Assembly (NCBI GenBank): GCA_031259645.1
Contig: JAIRLC010000025.1
Location: 1-5,415, forward strand
DNA from: Prevotellaceae bacterium
GTDB taxonomy: Bacteria; Bacteroidota; Bacteroidia; Bacteroidales; UBA932
Length of the DNA: 5,415 nucleotides
Direction: 5' to 3'
Positions 1 through 5,415 of this stretch are shown here, piece after piece. Below the pieces are notes generated by a model that did no database searches, was not told where the DNA came from, and was given only the letters and a program-made list of their open reading frames with translations. Each line of letters starts with the position of its first letter. Position 1 is the stretch's first letter. A program made the translations under genes and the position numbers.

Positions 1-62
1 CGTTGTACGACTTCACCCGCAGCAATTTGGTTGGCAATATAATCGGGAAGCAGTTGAATCAT
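1..62 (-). CDS. mutL: DNA mismatch repair protein MutL, N-terminal fragment (runs off left edge)
   Basis: Reading the minus strand from an ATG at 62-60 gives about 20 codons to the window edge. They contain IANQIAAGEVV, the conserved motif I of the GHKL ATPase domain at the extreme N-terminus of MutL; the Glu of this motif belongs to the ATP hydrolysis site in the family. MutL couples mismatch recognition by MutS to downstream strand incision and removal. The start is well fixed: the spacing from Met to the IANQIAAGEVV motif is that of typical MutL proteins. The ATG also overlaps the TGA of the upstream small membrane protein gene as ATGA, which suggests translational coupling in one operon. 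No Shine-Dalgarno sequence is visible. Only the fragment is in the window, so the endonuclease and dimerisation domains cannot be assessed. Confidence 0.93.
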   Translation of the reverse strand, partial: MIQLLPDYIANQIAAGEVVQ

Positions 63-343
63 CCGGCAACTTTTTGTAAAACAATTTCTATAAATTTCGA
101 AAAATAAAGGGCAGCCAGCAACAATGCGGCAATGGTGACGAGAAAAATAATACGTCCCACCGTGCCGGCAGGATTTCGTTTGTGGCTCCGTTGCCGTATT
201 TCCTGAAAATAGCCCCTGACAAGCAATGGCTGGGATTTTTGGTTGCGTGTTTCTCTGGCTTCTTTTTCGGGCTCCCAATAGCGGGGCGTATAATTAAATA
301 CCTTATGTTTTGGCGTCTTAAAAAAACTGATTCGGAATGGCAT
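59..343 (-). CDS. Small single-pass membrane protein upstream of mutL, function unknown
   Basis: This is a 94-residue protein. The N-terminal half is hydrophilic and rich in aromatic and charged residues, with a KTPKHKVFNYTPRYWEPEKE stretch at residues 9-28. A basic segment (RQRSHKRN, residues 50-57) precedes one strongly hydrophobic helix at about residues 65-81, followed by a short tail. By the positive-inside rule the N-terminal part should be cytoplasmic. An in-frame ATG nine codons upstream (370) is possible, but the ATG at 343 is preferred: the best promoter places the transcript start near 366-370, and from memory Bacteroidota proteins of this type begin just before the FxxPKHKxFxYxPRYW block. 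Similar genes lie directly before mutL in many Bacteroidota and, as I recall, are sometimes mislabelled riboflavin synthase subunit beta; nothing here supports that name. The stop overlaps the mutL start by four bases. I do not know a function. Confidence 0.82.
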   Translation of the reverse strand: MPFRISFFKTPKHKVFNYTPRYWEPEKEARETRNQKSQPLLVRGYFQEIRQRSHKRNPAGTVGRIIFLVTIAALLLAALYFSKFIEIVLQKVAG

Positions 344-374
344 AGCGTTATAAATTACCAAATTTACCATTCTA

Positions 375-405
375 CAAAGGTAGATTTTTTTTTTGTAATT
401 CCAAT
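375..405 (-). promoter_or_regulatory. Bacteroidota-type promoter for the small membrane protein-mutL operon
   Basis: On the minus strand, TACCTTTG (382-375) matches the -7 consensus TAnnTTTG exactly. ATTG (405-402) lies 19 bases upstream in the place of the -33 element (consensus TTTG, three of four bases). The transcript should start near 366-370, leaving a leader of about 25 bases before the ATG at 343. A second exact TAnnTTTG, TAAATTTG at 366-359, lacks a -33 element at a suitable distance and is less likely. The assignment is by consensus only. Confidence 0.6.
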
Positions 406-422
406 TTGTTTTGGTATATTTG
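392..422 (+). promoter_or_regulatory. Bacteroidota-type promoter for prs and the genes after it
   Basis: TTTG at 392-395, the end of a run of ten T, and TATATTTG at 415-422 match both halves of the Bacteroidota housekeeping sigma consensus exactly, with a 19-base spacer. The transcript should start around 427-431, only some 8-12 bases before the prs ATG at 439, so the leader is very short and carries no Shine-Dalgarno sequence. The two elements alternate with those of the divergent promoter on the other strand. The assignment is by consensus only. Confidence 0.7.
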
Positions 423-438
423 CATAAATTATTGAGTC

Positions 439-1392
439 ATGCATCCTTCCGAACATCAAATCAAGATTTTTTCTTGCCGTTCTTCGCGTTATTTGGCCGA
501 GCGTATTGTAAAGGCACTGGGTACGGAGTTGGGCAAATCGTTGGTTACGGAATTTAGCGACGGCGAATTTCAACCCGCGTTCGACGAAAGTGTACGGGGT
601 TGTACGGTTTTCATTGTGCAATCAACCTTTCCGCCGGTAGATAACTTGTTTGAACTGTTGTTGATGATTGATGCGGCGCGCCGGGCTTCGGCCTATAAAG
701 TGATTGCCGTAATTCCTTATTTCGGTTGGGCGCGACAAGACCGGAAAGACCGGCCGCGTGTGTCGATTGGCGCCAAGATGGTGGCCAACCTGTTGGCTGC
801 TGCGGGCTGCGACAGGGTGATGACCGCCGACCTGCATGCGGATCAGATACAAGGCTTTTTCGATTTTCCGGTCGATCACATTTTTGCAAGTATGGTGTTT
901 CTTCCTTATGTCAAAAACCTGAAAATCGAAAACCTTTCAGTGGCGGCGCCCGACATGGGCGGGGCGAAACGCGTGAATGCTTACGCCCGCTTGCTGGAAT
1001 GTCCGATGATTATTTGTCACAAGTCGCGTGAGAAAGCAAATGTAGTTGGTGAGATGACCGCCATTGGCGATGTGGAAGGCCGCAATATTCTTATTCTTGA
1101 CGACATGGTGGACACTGCGGGAACGGTTTCCAAAGCAGCCGACATGCTGATGGAAAGAGGGGCGCTGAGTGTCCGGGTCATGGCTACACATGCCGTCCTG
1201 TCGGGACCGGCCTACGAACGCATTGCACGCTCGTGTATCAAGGAAGTCATCGTAACCGATACGCTTCCGCTGCGTCCGGACAAAGATGTAGATACTTCAA
1301 AAATCAAAGTGCTTTCTATTGCCGAATTGTTTGCCGAAGTCATTGACAAGGTATATAATTACCAGTCGATAAGCAGCCATTTTGTGATGTAG
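439..1392 (+). CDS. prs: Ribose-phosphate pyrophosphokinase (PRPP synthase)
   Basis: The 317-residue product is full length for a class I bacterial PRPP synthase. It transfers pyrophosphate from ATP to ribose 5-phosphate in the cytoplasm, giving PRPP for purine, pyrimidine, NAD, histidine and tryptophan synthesis. Visible family motifs, in order, are FSDGE (39-43), the ATP-binding RQDRK (99-103), the signature DLHADQIQGFF with catalytic His133 (131-141), PDMGGAKR (171-178), the flexible-loop Lys195 and Arg197, and the PRPP-binding loop ILDDMVDTAGT (219-229). No key residue is missing. The family normally works as a hexamer with Mg2+ and ADP feedback, which cannot be judged here. The ATG at 439 is the only start that fits the conserved N-terminus (KIFSCRSSRYLAE) and lies just behind a strong promoter match. 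The gene begins the rightward set; its TAG directly abuts the ATG of the next gene. Confidence 0.97.
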   Translation: MHPSEHQIKIFSCRSSRYLAERIVKALGTELGKSLVTEFSDGEFQPAFDESVRGCTVFIVQSTFPPVDNLFELLLMIDAARRASAYKVIAVIPYFGWARQDRKDRPRVSIGAKMVANLLAAAGCDRVMTADLHADQIQGFFDFPVDHIFASMVFLPYVKNLKIENLSVAAPDMGGAKRVNAYARLLECPMIICHKSREKANVVGEMTAIGDVEGRNILILDDMVDTAGTVSKAADMLMERGALSVRVMATHAVLSGPAYERIARSCIKEVIVTDTLPLRPDKDVDTSKIKVLSIAELFAEVIDKVYNYQSISSHFVM

Positions 1393-2019
1393 ATGAATGC
1401 AATAATCAAGGGCACATTTCTTCTGCTGTTTGTGCTTTTAGTGGGGCATACCCTGCGGGCGCAAGATACGCGGCGCATGTATTTCGGTTTTTCTTTGGAA
1501 CCCACATGGAGCATGCTTAATCTTGAAATGCCGCATGAACGCGGGCTTACACGGTTTGGAGTTAATATCAACCTGCAATCGTTGAAATATATTAAGCAAT
1601 GGGTTGGGGTGTATTTCGGTTTGAGCCTGCTGAATAATGGCGGACGCATTAGGGTGGTAGATGACAATTCCAGCATTCTTGCGGACGATATTGTTTGCCG
1701 CTTTCAATACCTTGCACTGCCGCTTGGCATTGCGCTGACGACGCCATTGAAACGCAATGTTCAGGTAAATTTTCAACTCGGCGTGGCGGCGGCGCTAAAC
1801 ATTGATGGAAGCATTACATGGGGCAACGATGTGGGAAATATAGATGACGTGCGGACTTTCTCCCCTTTCTACCAGGGTACGCTCAGCGTACAATACCACA
1901 TTGGACAGGATGTGTACCTTCATTTAGGACCTTCATACATACGAAGTATGACCAGCATTACAAAGAATATGGAGATCATACAGCAAAGTTTCGGCATACG
2001 TGCGGGCATCATCTTTTAA
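1393..2019 (+). CDS. PorT-family-type outer-membrane beta-barrel protein
   Basis: The 208-residue product starts with a clear Sec signal peptide: Lys6, a hydrophobic core at residues 8-18, and a likely cleavage site LRA|QD after residue 23, leaving Gln at +1 as is common in this phylum. The rest is a series of amphipathic strands of alternating polarity separated by short turns (for example YFGFSLEPTWSM, GVYFGLSLL, YLALPLGIAL, VYLHLGPSYI). It ends in GIRAGIIF with a C-terminal Phe, as expected of a BAM-inserted barrel of about eight strands. This matches the broad outer-membrane beta-barrel (PorT-like, PF13568) fold class of Bacteroidota. I see nothing that makes it PorT of the type IX secretion system itself, and no ligand can be named. 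The ATG touches the prs stop codon with no Shine-Dalgarno sequence, so translation probably depends on reinitiation after prs. Ten bases separate its stop from priA. Confidence 0.85.
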   Translation: MNAIIKGTFLLLFVLLVGHTLRAQDTRRMYFGFSLEPTWSMLNLEMPHERGLTRFGVNINLQSLKYIKQWVGVYFGLSLLNNGGRIRVVDDNSSILADDIVCRFQYLALPLGIALTTPLKRNVQVNFQLGVAAALNIDGSITWGNDVGNIDDVRTFSPFYQGTLSVQYHIGQDVYLHLGPSYIRSMTSITKNMEIIQQSFGIRAGIIF

Positions 2020-2029
2020 ATTTGCGGCT

Positions 2030-4285
2030 ATGGAATACGTGAATGTGATTTTACCGCTTGCCCTGCCGCAATTGCTCACCTATGCAGTGCCCGAAGACTT
2101 TTCAGGTAAAGTGTTGCCGGGCATGCGGGTAGAAGTAGAAGTAGGGCGAAAATATTACCGGGCGCTGGTGTATTCCTTGCAGGATGAGGCGCCGCAAGGC
2201 TTTGTCGTGAAACCACTCCGCCACGTGATAGACCTTATGCCGGTGGTTACGGCAAAGCAACTTGAACTGTGGAAATGGATAGCGTCCTACTACATGTGCA
2301 CCATGGGCGAAGTGATGACGGCCGCACTGCCAAACGGTTTGCGCACCACATACAAACCAAGGACGGAAACGTTTGTCCGCCTGCATGAAAGTGTACAGCA
2401 CGACGCGCTTTTGGAAAAAACGCTGAACACGTTGAAACGCGCTAAAAAGCAGGAAAAACTGTTGCTTGATTTTTTGGACTTGACAAATGGCGTAACAGAT
2501 GCTACGGTTCCTAAGAAAATATTGATGCATAGCTATGGCGCATCCGTTGCGACGTTTAACGCCTGTGTGGAAAAACGCATTTTTGAAGTGGAACAGCGTG
2601 AAGTGGGACGTCTTGACCGGTCGGCTGTGGCTACGAAAAACATGCCGGTCTTGTCGGCCGCCCAGCAAACGGCTTATGAAGAAATAAAAGAACAGTGGCA
2701 CGCGAAAGATGTGGTATTGCTACATGGTGTTACGGCATCGGGCAAAACGGAAATTTACGCTTCACTCATGGCAGCGGAGCTGGAGCGGGGTCGCCAAGTG
2801 CTGTATTTAGTTCCCGAAATCGCCCTCACTACGCAATTGATTGGACGCTTGCAGCAGCTTTTTGGGAACATCGTGGGCGTTTACCATTCAAAATACAGCG
2901 ACGAGGAACGCGTGGAAATATATACGATGACAGGTGCGAATAACACTTCTCCGCCGGCTTCTCCGCCCCTGCAAATTATTGTGGGCGCGCGTTCGGCGGT
3001 GCTGTTGCCGTTTGCCAAACTTGGCTTGGTGATTGTGGACGAGGAACACGAAGCCTCTTTCAAGCAACTTGATCCTGCGCCGCGTTATCATGCCCGCGAT
3101 ACGGCCATTATGCTTGCCGCACAGCATGGCGCGAAGGTGTTGTTGGGCACAGCCACGCCCGCCGTTGAAACCTACTACAACGCCAAGTCGGGTAAGTTCG
3201 GCCTGGTAACACTCCCGGAACGCTTTCACCCTGTGCCGTTGCCTGCGATTGAGGTCATTGACAGCATCTCCATGCGAAAGAAAAAGCGGATGAACGGATT
3301 ATTTTCACAACCGCTGCTTACGGCTATCGGAGAGGCTTTGGAGAAAAAAGAGCAGGTCATTTTATTCCAAAATCGCCGGGGATTTTCACCCTTCGTTCAA
3401 TGTGCCGAGTGCGGGCACATCCCGCAGTGCAAGCATTGCAGCGTAAGCCTCACGTACCATAAACAACAGCATGCGCTGGTATGCCATTACTGCGGTTACA
3501 CCGAGCGCTTGCAGGGACATTGCGGCGAGTGTGGCAGCGCCAACATACAAACCAAAGGTTTCGGCACGGAAAAAATAGAAGAAGAACTGCAACAATATTT
3601 TCCGGATGCTCGTCTTGCCCGTCTTGACCTGGACACCACGCGGGCTAAACATGCCTACCGGCGCATCATCCATGATTTTGAAACAGGACAGAAAGACATA
3701 CTTATCGGCACGCAAATGGTGACCAAAGGACTTGACTTCGGACGTGTGAGTTTGGTGGGAATTTTAAACGCCGACAACCTGCTTAATTTTCCCGATTTCC
3801 GGGCGCATGAGCGCAGTTTCCAGTTGCTCACGCAAGTGAGCGGCCGCGCGGGGCGCAAGGAACGGCGGGGACGGGTACTCATTCAAACTGCGCAGCCCCA
3901 CAATCCTGTGATCCATTTTGTGCAGCAATACGATTATCATGCCTGCTTCAACCTGCAATTGATAGAGCGGCATGAGTTTGCTTTTCCGCCTTACGTCCGC
4001 CTGATAGGGGTGAACATGAAACACACGAATGAAGCTGTGTTGCAACAGGCTGCCGCCCTGTTTAAGGAACATGCCGGAGCGGCACTGGGGCATCGCCTGC
4101 TTGGTCCGTTCCCACCGGCGGTGCCGCGCATACAGCGAAAATTCATTCTTTCTTTTTGGATACGCGCCGGCCGGCAGGACAACCTTCCGGAGGTAAAAAA
4201 GATGCTGGGACAGCACTTTGAACAGCTTCGCGCCCATCAGGGATGGAGCGGCCTTGAGTTTGCGGCCGATGTGGATCCGGTGTAA
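2030..4285 (+). CDS. priA: Primosomal protein N' (PriA), replication restart 3'-5' DNA helicase
   Basis: The 751-residue product has the whole PriA architecture. A 3'-DNA-binding domain occupies about residues 1-100 (VNVILPLALPQLLTYAVPED) and a winged-helix region about 105-200. Helicase lobe 1 follows with Walker A GVTASGKT (233-240, Lys239), VPEIALT, DEEH (337-340) and GTATPAVET. The zinc module has eight cysteines in four pairs: 458/461, 467/470, 485/488 and 498/501. Lobe 2 contains GTQMVTKGLDF (from 560) and QVSGRAGR (602-609, arginine finger region), and a C-terminal domain ends near 751. PriA recognises abandoned forks, unwinds the lagging arm and loads the replicative helicase. All ATPase and zinc residues are present, so it should be active. 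The ATG at 2030 is chosen because it puts Met directly before EYVNV; a GTG at 2000 would overlap the barrel gene. Its last 143 bases overlap tsaE on the other strand. Confidence 0.97.
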   Translation: MEYVNVILPLALPQLLTYAVPEDFSGKVLPGMRVEVEVGRKYYRALVYSLQDEAPQGFVVKPLRHVIDLMPVVTAKQLELWKWIASYYMCTMGEVMTAALPNGLRTTYKPRTETFVRLHESVQHDALLEKTLNTLKRAKKQEKLLLDFLDLTNGVTDATVPKKILMHSYGASVATFNACVEKRIFEVEQREVGRLDRSAVATKNMPVLSAAQQTAYEEIKEQWHAKDVVLLHGVTASGKTEIYASLMAAELERGRQVLYLVPEIALTTQLIGRLQQLFGNIVGVYHSKYSDEERVEIYTMTGANNTSPPASPPLQIIVGARSAVLLPFAKLGLVIVDEEHEASFKQLDPAPRYHARDTAIMLAAQHGAKVLLGTATPAVETYYNAKSGKFGLVTLPERFHPVPLPAIEVIDSISMRKKKRMNGLFSQPLLTAIGEALEKKEQVILFQNRRGFSPFVQCAECGHIPQCKHCSVSLTYHKQQHALVCHYCGYTERLQGHCGECGSANIQTKGFGTEKIEEELQQYFPDARLARLDLDTTRAKHAYRRIIHDFETGQKDILIGTQMVTKGLDFGRVSLVGILNADNLLNFPDFRAHERSFQLLTQVSGRAGRKERRGRVLIQTAQPHNPVIHFVQQYDYHACFNLQLIERHEFAFPPYVRLIGVNMKHTNEAVLQQAAALFKEHAGAALGHRLLGPFPPAVPRIQRKFILSFWIRAGRQDNLPEVKKMLGQHFEQLRAHQGWSGLEFAADVDPV
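4143..4285. other. Antisense coding overlap between the 3' ends of priA and tsaE
   Basis: Both frames are open across these 143 bases. On the plus strand they encode the last 47 or so residues of the PriA C-terminal domain, which looks normal. On the minus strand they encode the unusual tail of TsaE, ending in TGA at 4145-4143. The frames are set so that TsaE codon position 2 lies opposite PriA position 3. With no gap between the convergent genes and no terminator seen, the two mRNAs must overlap at their 3' ends. Confidence 0.65.
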
Positions 4286-4712
4286 CCGGGAACGTGTTGA
4301 GTGTTCTTGTTCCGTCGTTGTTCACATTGATGTGGAGATGCAGGGCGTCGGCGGGAAGAAGCGGGGCAATGAGTTCCGGCCATTCCACCAGGCAGGCGTG
4401 CCCGCTGAAAAAATATTCTTCATAGCCCAAGTCAAAGGCTTCTTCAAGTTTGTTGATGCGGTAGAAATCGAAATGATACACCGGATCGCCGTTGGGCTTG
4501 CGATATTCGTTTACCAGTGCAAAGGTGGGACTGTTTACTGTGCCGGTAATGCCCATGGCATTGCATATTGCCTTAATCAGTGTGGTTTTTCCGGCGCCCA
4601 TGGCGCCATAAAAGGCAATCACCCTGTGCTGTTCCAGCAGCGGCAATAGCTGTTGTGCCGCTTGCGGAAGAGCAGTAAGTGTATCAATAGTTAGTGGGAA
4701 TATCGTTTGCAT
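4143..4712 (-). CDS. tsaE: tRNA t6A37 threonylcarbamoyladenosine synthesis ATPase TsaE, with long C-terminal extension
   Basis: TsaE is the small P-loop ATPase that works with TsaB and TsaD in forming N6-threonylcarbamoyladenosine at position 37 of ANN-decoding tRNAs. Motifs present are Walker A GAMGAGKTT (36-44, Lys42, Thr43), SPTF (61-64), HFDFYR (80-85) and the Walker B-like VEWPE (109-113). The start at 4712 gives the normal spacing to Walker A. It overlaps the 3' end of the upstream TPR gene by 29 bases, suggesting coupling. Family members are usually about 135-160 residues and the recognisable fold ends near residue 143 (GTRTLNTFPV). This frame continues to 189 residues. The last 47 or so, rich in Pro, Gly, Ser and Arg and ending in KKKE, are encoded antisense to the end of priA. 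The extension may be genuine, or an accident of a lost stop codon, or a sequencing frameshift. The core assignment is secure; the C-terminus is not. Confidence 0.93.
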   Translation of the reverse strand: MQTIFPLTIDTLTALPQAAQQLLPLLEQHRVIAFYGAMGAGKTTLIKAICNAMGITGTVNSPTFALVNEYRKPNGDPVYHFDFYRINKLEEAFDLGYEEYFFSGHACLVEWPELIAPLLPADALHLHINVNNDGTRTLNTFPVTPDPHRPQTQGRSIPDGREAVQSAVPASFLPPEGCPAGRRVSKKKE

Positions 4713-5415
4713 ATTCGGTGTGGAAGAACTCCAGATAATCTATTACCTGACCGGTTTGGGCCAGCAATTCGAGGTTGCCGGGCGTGATGAGCAGCCGGCG
4801 GAACGTTACGGGATCGAAGAGCGTTAATACCTTTTCATCGGCCAACTTCCGGGCATATTCCGCCGCATCCTGCCGGTTGTGAAACGATTTTACAAGAACA
4901 ATGGCATAGCCTTTTGGAAGGTTGCGGATGGATGCTTCGTAATTTTGGTCGAGGAATTGTTCCGCATTGTATGACTCCAAGGCAAACAGCAAATCGTTGC
5001 CCGGTTTGCTCTCAAACAATATGGCGAAATAATGTTCACCCTCGTGGTTGGTCGTGTAATTGGTTTTTGTCACCATGCTGCTGTCGGCAGTAATTTGTGC
5101 GGGCGGTGCTGCGGGTTGTGTTGTAGTGTCGGTAGTGGTAGAGATAGTGGGCGCTGTGTACTGCAATGCTTTTTCATCTAACAAGGACAGGAGCGAAGTG
5201 GCCGTTTTTGCTTCTTCCGAATTGGGAAATTGTTTAACCAGACCGGTTAATGTTTGTTTGTACAGGCCTGCGTTTCCTGTCTGTGCAGTGGCAAAGGCAT
5301 ACAACAAGGCAATCTGTGGCTGTATAAGATTTTGCGGATATTGCTCATTGATTTGCATGGCTGCCTGCGCAGCTTCCACATAGCGGCCTTCCTGATATTT
5401 ATTGAAAGCTTCCTC
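4684..5415 (-). CDS. TPR protein with PorW/SprE-like C-terminal domain (partial, start beyond right edge)
   Basis: The frame is open to the right edge, so this is the last 243 residues of a longer protein; the Met at codon 20 and the GTG at codon 13 are internal. Residues 1-85 form TPR-like helices (KYQEGRY then FPNSEEAKTATSLL, the usual loop and helix of such repeats). Residues 86-115 are a Thr/Pro/Ala-rich linker (TTTDTTTQPAAPP). Residues 128-233 form a compact alpha/beta domain that starts HYFAILFE, continues FLDQNYEASI and YAIVLVKSFHNRQDAAEYARKL, and ends LLITPGNLELLAQ then VIDYLEFFHTEY. From memory this C-terminal pattern is that of PorW/SprE, an outer-membrane lipoprotein of the type IX secretion and gliding machinery; a SPOR-like protein is the alternative. 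The lipoprotein signal would lie outside the window. The gene overlaps tsaE by 29 bases and is probably co-transcribed with it. Confidence 0.78.
   Translation of the reverse strand, partial: EEAFNKYQEGRYVEAAQAAMQINEQYPQNLIQPQIALLYAFATAQTGNAGLYKQTLTGLVKQFPNSEEAKTATSLLSLLDEKALQYTAPTISTTTDTTTQPAAPPAQITADSSMVTKTNYTTNHEGEHYFAILFESKPGNDLLFALESYNAEQFLDQNYEASIRNLPKGYAIVLVKSFHNRQDAAEYARKLADEKVLTLFDPVTFRRLLITPGNLELLAQTGQVIDYLEFFHTEYANDIPTNY

Noticed and set aside
1938..1950. Inverted repeat CATAC-GAA-GTATG, slightly reminiscent of a recombinase site
   Set aside because: It is inside the beta-barrel coding sequence (the SYIRSM region), the arms are short, and no recombinase or integration scar is nearby.
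1393..2019. The barrel gene as PorT of the type IX secretion system
   Set aside because: The fold class fits, but no PorT-specific feature or neighbouring type IX gene is seen on this transcript; the family name covers many unrelated small barrels.
2017..2024. TAAATTTG as a -7 promoter element for priA
   Set aside because: It matches TAnnTTTG exactly but no TTTG-like -33 element lies 17-21 bases upstream, and the match overlaps the barrel stop codon and could arise by chance.
2000..2029. GTG start ten codons upstream for priA
   Set aside because: It would add a segment unlike PriA N-termini and overlap the barrel gene by 20 bases; the ATG at 2030 sits directly before the conserved N-terminus.
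2102..2701. Minus-strand open frame of 199 codons inside priA
   Set aside because: It lies antisense to the well-conserved PriA N-terminal region, has no recognisable motif, and its composition is what the reverse of priA codons gives.
3764..4237. Minus-strand open frame of 157 codons antisense to the priA 3' part
   Set aside because: No family motif and no start context; it is opposite conserved helicase and C-terminal coding sequence and in a different frame from tsaE.
4277..4289. Inverted repeat CCGGT-GTA-ACCGG over the priA stop codon as a terminator
   Set aside because: The stem is only 5 bases, no T-run follows on either strand, and it lies within tsaE coding sequence.
4218..4649. Plus-strand open frame of 143 codons opposite tsaE
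   Set aside because: It mirrors the tsaE core, which has clear Walker A, SPTF and VEWPE motifs on the other strand.

Overview
The window looks like chromosomal DNA from a member of the Bacteroidota. Three things point there. The one clear intergenic region carries two good matches to the Bacteroidota promoter consensus (TTTG, about 19 bp, TAnnTTTG). None of the starts has a convincing Shine-Dalgarno sequence. The gene families are also typical: a small membrane protein in front of mutL, a PorT-type outer-membrane beta-barrel, and a TPR protein whose C-terminus resembles PorW/SprE of the type IX secretion system. The order or genus cannot be fixed from this sequence.

Layout: positions 1-62 hold the first 20 or so codons of mutL on the minus strand. 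Just upstream of mutL, and overlapping it by four bases (ATGA), is a 94-residue single-pass membrane protein gene (59-343, minus). An AT-rich region (344-438) holds divergent, interleaved promoters. One drives the small protein and mutL leftward, the other drives a rightward gene set. That set is prs (PRPP synthase, 439-1392), a signal-peptide-bearing outer-membrane beta-barrel gene (1393-2019) whose ATG directly follows the prs stop, and priA (replication restart helicase, 2030-4285). A convergent minus-strand pair follows: a TPR protein with a PorW/SprE-like C-terminus (running off the right edge, stop at 4684) and tsaE (4143-4712), which overlap by 29 bases.

Function: most of the window is housekeeping. 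Prs makes PRPP for nucleotide, His and Trp synthesis. PriA restarts stalled replication forks, MutL acts in mismatch repair, and TsaE is the ATPase of the t6A37 tRNA modification machinery. The beta-barrel and the TPR protein are the envelope-related, lineage-specific parts. Coding density is very high, and no tRNA, rRNA, CRISPR array, insertion sequence or rho-independent terminator is visible.

I do not see an undescribed multi-gene system. The points most worth checking are the antisense overlap between an unusually long tsaE 3' end and priA, the possible type IX secretion link next to tsaE, the interleaved divergent promoters, and the unstudied small membrane protein coupled to mutL.
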